DNA from: Coleophoma eucalyptorum
Taxonomy: Eukaryota > Ascomycota > Leotiomycetes > Helotiales > Dermateaceae
NCBI GenBank assembly: GCA_026120035.1
Contig: JALRME010000002.1
Location: 124,001-188,000 of the forward strand
Length of the DNA: 64,000 nucleotides
Direction: 5' to 3'
Shown: positions 58,869-64,000 of the stretch, one piece after another
How the letters are laid out: every line of letters starts with the position of its first letter
Position numbering within the stretch: position 1 is the first letter of the stretch
Notes under the pieces: generated by a model
What the model was told of the DNA's origin: nothing
Databases searched by the model: none
What the model saw: the letters and a program-made list of their open reading frames with translations, nothing else
Program-made: the position numbers and the translations under genes

Positions 58869-59668
58869 CTTCCCGATGGTTTGCCGCCAGCGGGGCAGCT
58901 TCCAATTCAGGTGAGTTCAGAGTGATGCTGGTGTCGCGCAGATTTCAAATGTAGAAACTCGACATGAATTAGGCTGGCGACCAGAAGAAACCTAGTTGAG
59001 TGCAGAACAACCAGAGTCGATAAAATCACGTCGTCGCAAACGCGTTGTAAGGTTGACGCGCTGTGATTTCGTTGGAAGGGGCAGATGCGTTGCCGCTTTT
59101 GACATAATCAGTTGCTGCCTTATGTATTTCCTATCAAGCTAGAACCCAGAGGACTAAACTCAGCCCAACTCTGTCTCGGCTCCCACTTCAGTTCTACAGT
59201 AGACTTTAAGGTCTCATGCGGGATGGCTCGTGTATCAATAAGATATGTGCAAACTTCCTTTTGATATAACCTCTCCCGCTGTCTCTAATAACGGGTTATG
59301 CGCAACAAAATCCTTGAGATAAATAATGAGCCCCGTTATGGGAGGGAGCTGCCTTCCGATAGTTATCGGGCGCATAGGTAACGCACACTGCTTTCTCCAT
59401 GACCTTTGAAAGAGATGGAAAGATATTCTCGAAGTTGAACAATAGGATAGTAAAGGCCCTCTTTGGTATGAGAGTGGTACGATGTACAAGTGCTTCAAGG
59501 CAAGCAGCTCGTTATCGGCTATCGCTCGCTCTACTTCCTAAGGCGGTAACCTAATTCGATTCTGCCACAGGCTGTCCCTCGAAAAAAGCAAACGAATTCT
59601 CCAACTTTCTTATTTCTGTATAAATCCAACTAGTTCGACTTGTGTGCCGAGAAGTCTGTTTTTTGAAG
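58869..59668. promoter_or_regulatory. Divergent promoter region, SMC3 / RIO1
   Basis: These are 800 bases between two divergent starts. A run of ACGCG-type sites lies near the SMC3 start (AAACGCGTTG at 59038-59047 and GACGCGCTG at 59056-59064). In yeast, ACGCGT is the MBF site of G1/S genes including cohesin subunits, so the first is a plausible cell-cycle element. That use in this fungus is inference. Confidence 0.5.
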
Positions 59669-61442
59669 ATGTCCGATCAGGATAAAGCACCAGCTGCGCC
59701 AACTCCGGCGGCAGCGCATGCCCCAACACACAAATATGTCCCAAATCATGGTTATGACAACCCCGCGACATCCATTGATGATGCCCCACCACCAACACCT
59801 GGTTCTGGTCACAACACAGAATATGCTGCAGACAACGAGGACGAAGTATACGATGACTTGTTCGAAGATTATGACGACGAATATTTTGAGGATTTGGCAT
59901 ACGATGGTGTGGCTGGAGACCTTACAAAATCTTACAACCGCCAGCGAAAGCTGAACGATAATTCCTCAGACGCCAGTCTCCCACCACGAATAAACCCACA
60001 AAGACCTGCACCAAACACGAAAGCTAGTGTCGATGATCAGATCACAAGTTTAGCCAAGCATGCTGCAAAAATAAGGCTGGAGGGTGGTGGCGGAGGCAAA
60101 GATGAACGGAGCCATGGCAAAGATAAATCTGATCGCGCGACCAGTGAACAAGTGCTGGATCCTCGCACGCGAATGATTCTTTTACAAATGATCAACCGTG
60201 GTATCGTCTCAGAGGTGAACGGATGTCTTAGTACTGGAAAGGAGGCCAACGTATACGGAGCTTTGTCGATACCTATTGTGGATGGAGTAGACCAAGATCC
60301 CATTCATCGGGCGATCAAGGTCTATAAAACTAGTATCCTGGTTTTTAAGGATCGGGATAGATATGTTTCTGGCGAGCATAGATTCCGAGGTGGGTACAAT
60401 AAAGGCAACAACAGAGCTATGGTCAAGGTCTGGGCCGAGAAGGAATTCCGAAATCTGAAGAGACTGTATTTGGCAGGTATTCCGTGTCCCGAGCCAGTTT
60501 ACCTTCGACTACACGTTCTGGTCATGGGTTTCCTAGGTGACAAGAAGGGATGGGCAGCTCCTCGTTTGAGAGACGCTGAGTTGACTGGTGACGATGTTGA
60601 TGAGCAGTGGCGACTTCTTTATCTACAATTGCTTGGTTTGATGCGAAGAATGTACCAGACTTGCAAACTCGTTCACGCAGATCTGAGCGAATACAACGTG
60701 CTCTACCACCAAAAGAAGTTGTTTATTATCGATGTCTCACAGAGTGTTGAGCACGATCATCCTCGCTCCCTAGAATTCTTGCGAATGGATATCAAGAACG
60801 TCTCAGATTTCTTCCGACGGAAGAATGTTGATGTGCTATCCGAGCAGGCAATCTTTGCATTTATCACGTTCCATGATGGCCCAACACATGAACCAGCTCT
60901 CACTGAAGCTTTGGAAAAGCTGTATCTGGAACGTCCAGCAGAGGAGGATAACGAGCAGGCGGCAGCAGCGAAAGAGGTAGACAACGAAGTTTTCCGCAAG
61001 CAATATATTCCGCAGACATTAGAGCAGGTGTACGATATTGAAAGAGATGCTGAGAAAGTTGGAAAGGGTCAGAAAGACGACCTTATCTACCGAAATCTCT
61101 TAGCAGACAAAGTGCCAATGTCAGGGAACGAAGCGGATGGTGAAGACACTATGGGTGGAAGCTCATCTCATGGTAGCGATGATGAAGGAAGCCAAGATGA
61201 AGATAGTGATGACGAGAGCAGATTCGAGAAGGGAACTCCAAGAGGGAAACGATTTGAGGATAAGGAAGCAAAAAAGGTTCGTACACCAAGTGTGGAAATA
61301 CTGCAATAGTAGTGCTAATATTGTCATTGTTTAGGAACACAAGAAAGCAGTCAAGGAAGAAAAGCGCGAGAAGAGGAAGGAGAAAATTCCAAAGCATCTA
61401 AAGAAGAAACTGGTCAGCTCGTCGGCGAGGCACAAGCACTAA
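59669..61442 (+). CDS. rio1: Atypical protein kinase RIO1
   Basis: This is a RIO-family kinase/ATPase for final 40S ribosomal subunit maturation. Exons 59669-61276 and 61335-61442 give 571 residues. The ATG at 59669 (GAAGATGTCC, MSDQDKAPAAPTP) is used in preference to an upstream in-frame ATG with no conserved sequence. The N-terminus is acidic (DDLFEDYDDEYFEDLAYDG). The RIO1 domain begins near residue 160, with the flexible loop STGKEANVYGA at about 187, KEFRNLKRLYLAGIPCPEPV, the catalytic LVHADLSEYNVLY at about 335 and IIDVSQSVEHDHP at about 355. A Ser/Asp-rich tail follows. Splicing joins AKK to EHKKAVKEEKREKRKEKIPK and the family's typical basic end LVSSSARHKH, so the unspliced stop near 61309 is not real. 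Confidence 0.96.
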
Positions 61443-62495
61443 GCATTAGCCTCTTGATTTAAATTTGTTACAATGCAGTGAGTTAAAGCAAGCTACAAAG
61501 ATGCTTACTAATATTCATTTCTCCGTGATATGATATATAAGTGCTTGTCTGCAATTATTGAACGGTTTTTGTTATCTTTGTTTCTAGGTAAGACAAGCTA
61601 GACTCACCAAACCTTTCTAGTGCGCAGGTAAGTAAGTACAGATCCGAGGGGAAATTACACTCTTCAAGCGTCGTATCTTCCAAATACCAAAGCACTCCAG
61701 GCGTGTTACGATGTTGGCTCCCTTTCTGAATACTGTAAATATGAGCATGTATCCTTCTGCTAACGTGGATTGATTCATAGCTCACAGAAGCAGGAACACA
61801 TGATGGAGCCGATTCATGCTCACACACGTGACTTCAAGAAGAATGTCTTTTTCTGGTTCCGAAGGCGGAATCATTGAAGCAATCAATAGTGAATCATAAC
61901 AGAGGCTTCTACGGTGGTAGGTTTCAATCGCAAATATTATACACTCCCTTAAAGGAGCAATGAAGATGGCTAGCTCCATATGGCGGGCATGGTAAGCAAA
62001 CATATATTTCACTTTCCAACTTTTTCTCTATTTTCTTCGCTTTACACCACCGCGGAGCGCCTCGAATGATGTAAACAAGCTCTTCTCACTCCTTTAGACA
62101 TGGCCGCGTTTCATTGCTTTGAAACCTCCATGCTAATAGAATGTCGAGAAGCCGAGTAGCTTCAGCAAGCTATATGCGGATCAAAGAGAGCACTGACGAG
62201 GGCGATTCTCCCTGGCTGTTTTGGAGTGATTTTGACACCGCATCCGAGAAAATCTCTGCATGTTGAAAAGAAAAATAGCTGATTTGTGTACATCAAGCTT
62301 CATCTGTGCGAAGCCATGTTATGAAGAAATTTGTGTTCTCAAGGGATCTAAGTATAGTAGTTTACCTCAAGGGGATGGGTTTTAATTCATAGAGTAAGCG
62401 ATGAGATTTACTTTTCAAGTCCTACCATCTAGTCACTATTATCCAAAGTATCCGAATACATCTCAATCTATATTATCAAAATAACTAAAATTCCA
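61443..62495. other. Convergent intergenic region, 1.05 kb
   Basis: RIO1 and the Cys-module gene both end toward this stretch. The minus frames at 61555-61827 and 61782-62012 overlap each other and show no domains. I see no repeat or RNA gene. Confidence 0.4.
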
Positions 62496-64000
62496 TTAAG
62501 ATGGACAAATTAGAGCTGTAACCAGACAATTTACAACTGCTGATCCAGTGAGAAGGCTGCCATTAAAGCATGATAAAGCTTGGTTTGAAAGTGTAGTGCC
62601 CAGCGCAATCTTACACACACCCTCCTGCGTACCTAGCAGACTAGAAAGTATGCCGTTAAGTGCAAGGCAATCTGATGGGAGGCTTAAGATACAAAGCGTC
62701 CCGCTGCCAGTTGTACAGATGGTTGAAATAGGAACCGCCGTTTGCGTAGAACAGGATAAACGAGATGTGCTAGTTCGTGTGCTTATCTTATTTCAAGTCA
62801 GAATTCACTACTGTATAGTCTGGTATAAACCAGAAAGTGGAAGTACATACAGAATTACTTGAGATTCTGGGTAGACTGAAAGTTGACAAAGTTGCGGATG
62901 GAACCAGACTGCTGTTTGTTGTTCTTGTAGATAATGTCTAAACTAACCATTAGTATGGTTTCAAAACGGAGACATGGCCAAGTTCAGATACCAATGATGA
63001 GCTAGTTTGTGTTTCTGAAGACTGCATCGTCAAAATCGGTGTACTCTGCGTCACTAGACTCAATACCTGCCTAGGTAATAGACTGGAGGATTGACTAAAA
63101 GATTGGCGAATATTCTGGCTAGAGCTCAAGCTAGCCACCGTTATGAATGAAGACGACATTACTTGCATAGTAGTAAAAGATAATAAAATAGTGGTTGGGC
63201 CAACAAATAAAGCTGTGTTTGTGATTCTGGAAGTCACGAAATTTGTAGATTTAGGGACGAGAGAAACGGCAGTTAGAGCTGTAGGGCTGATACCACATAC
63301 AGCTGGTGCTTGTAAACCCAGGGAACTGAGCAAACAGCCAACTACCGTGGATCCTAAAGTGGTCGAGATTATACTCGATATTGATAGACAGTTTGCAGCA
63401 TTTCCTACAACGAATGGTCCAAGAGCAGTAACACACAGTGGAATATCATTGGAAATAGACACCCCCATGTCCGAAGAAATCGCGGTACAAGCTGGTGGCA
63501 AAGCTGAAATGCATGTATTTGTTAGATTTCCAGCAACACAGTTGTAGACAGACTGGCCAGAAGATAGTATACTCAAAGCATTTGTGGCTAAGCAAGCTGC
63601 GACACTGCCAACTGTATATGATCCAAGGGCATTAGCACAAACTCCTACTGGCACTACGAGATCTAGACCGTTAGCATTCGTCAAATCTGTGCACGCCTTT
63701 GGTAAAATCGTCGCACAGACTGTTGCTGTTGATACTAAGGGAGAACAGGAAGTGACGGCGGAGCTAGTGGCCGTACTAAATACGGTCGTGGGTGCTATGC
63801 AAGACGGGGCGAGATTTGATCGAAGTCCAAGACTACTCAGCAAGCAGCTCACAACTGACGTGCCGATAGAGCTCGAAGTGATACTTGTGGTATCGAGACA
63901 CGCTGCAACGCTACCGATCGCAAAGGGACCTAAGGCTGCAACACATGATGGAATATCTAAATTAAGGGTTAACCCGGTATCGGAGGATAGAGCTATGCAA
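62496..64000 (-). CDS. Cys-modular, probably extracellular protein, 3' part (runs off right edge)
   Basis: Three visible exons join in phase: 63999-62992 (open to the edge), 62911-62859 and 62781-62496, giving 449 codons including stop. Introns of 80 and 77 bases have GTATCT..ACAG and GTAATT..TAAG ends and branch sites ATACTAAT and CTGAC. The protein is Ser/Thr/Val/Ala-rich and built of repeated cysteine modules. The module centre reads CVAALGPFAIGSVAACL, CANALGSYTVGSVAACL and CVTALGPFVVGNAANCL in successive copies, each followed by a Ser-rich turn and GTSVVSCLLSSLGL or GSTVVGCLLSSLGL. The final exon holds a diverged copy ending SAVVNCLVTALICPS. A Ser/Thr stalk separates it from the third module. 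Composition suggests secretion or a surface location, but the signal peptide lies outside the window. I recognise no named family. Confidence 0.72.

Overview
This window is nuclear DNA of a filamentous ascomycete. The genes are short-spaced and lie on both strands. Most are split by introns of about 45-120 bases with GT..AG ends and CTRAY-type branch sites. The calmodulin, SMC3, DBP9, MDM34 (ERMES) and YAF9 reading frames are of the fungal type. The style, and fungal families such as DUF6590 and MCT-like transporters, suggest Pezizomycotina, possibly a leotiomycete; that rank is inference. I saw no bacterial, viral or organellar segment, no rRNA or convincing tRNA, and no intact transposon.

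Layout. 0-9 kb: the 5' end of an unknown gene at the left edge, a poorly coding stretch, the SNARE TLG2 divergent from calmodulin, a GH47 mannosidase and a GPI-type wall protein. 10-20.5 kb: IPK1 divergent from MDM34, YAF9 divergent from COQ11, SYF2 divergent from an uncharacterised, possibly mitochondrial protein. 20.8-30 kb: a hidden 89-residue gene, a VOC-fold protein, a GC-rich MFS transporter convergent with a DUF6590 protein, and a coiled-coil protein. 31-34.5 kb: a secreted precursor made of nine decapeptide repeats in a gene-poor stretch, then a mitochondrial-looking YciI protein. 35-45 kb: a large multi-finger C2H2 protein whose parts had to be joined across four introns, an equilibrative nucleoside transporter, and haspin kinase. 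45-61 kb: a CCDC47 homologue, DBP9, a 1365-residue uncharacterised protein, SMC3 divergent from RIO1. 62.5-64 kb: the 3' part of a Cys-modular, probably extracellular protein that runs off the right edge.

The genes do not form one pathway. Most are conserved housekeeping genes: membrane traffic and glycan trimming (TLG2, GH47), ER-mitochondria contacts and coenzyme Q (MDM34, COQ11), chromatin and chromosomes (YAF9, SMC3, haspin), splicing and ribosome biogenesis (SYF2, DBP9, RIO1). The least explained items are the decapeptide-repeat precursor, the Cys-module protein, the hairpin-bearing intron inside the zinc-finger gene, and the small two-exon gene at 20.9 kb. Exon joins were worked out by hand from reading phase and splice consensus and have not been tested against transcripts.
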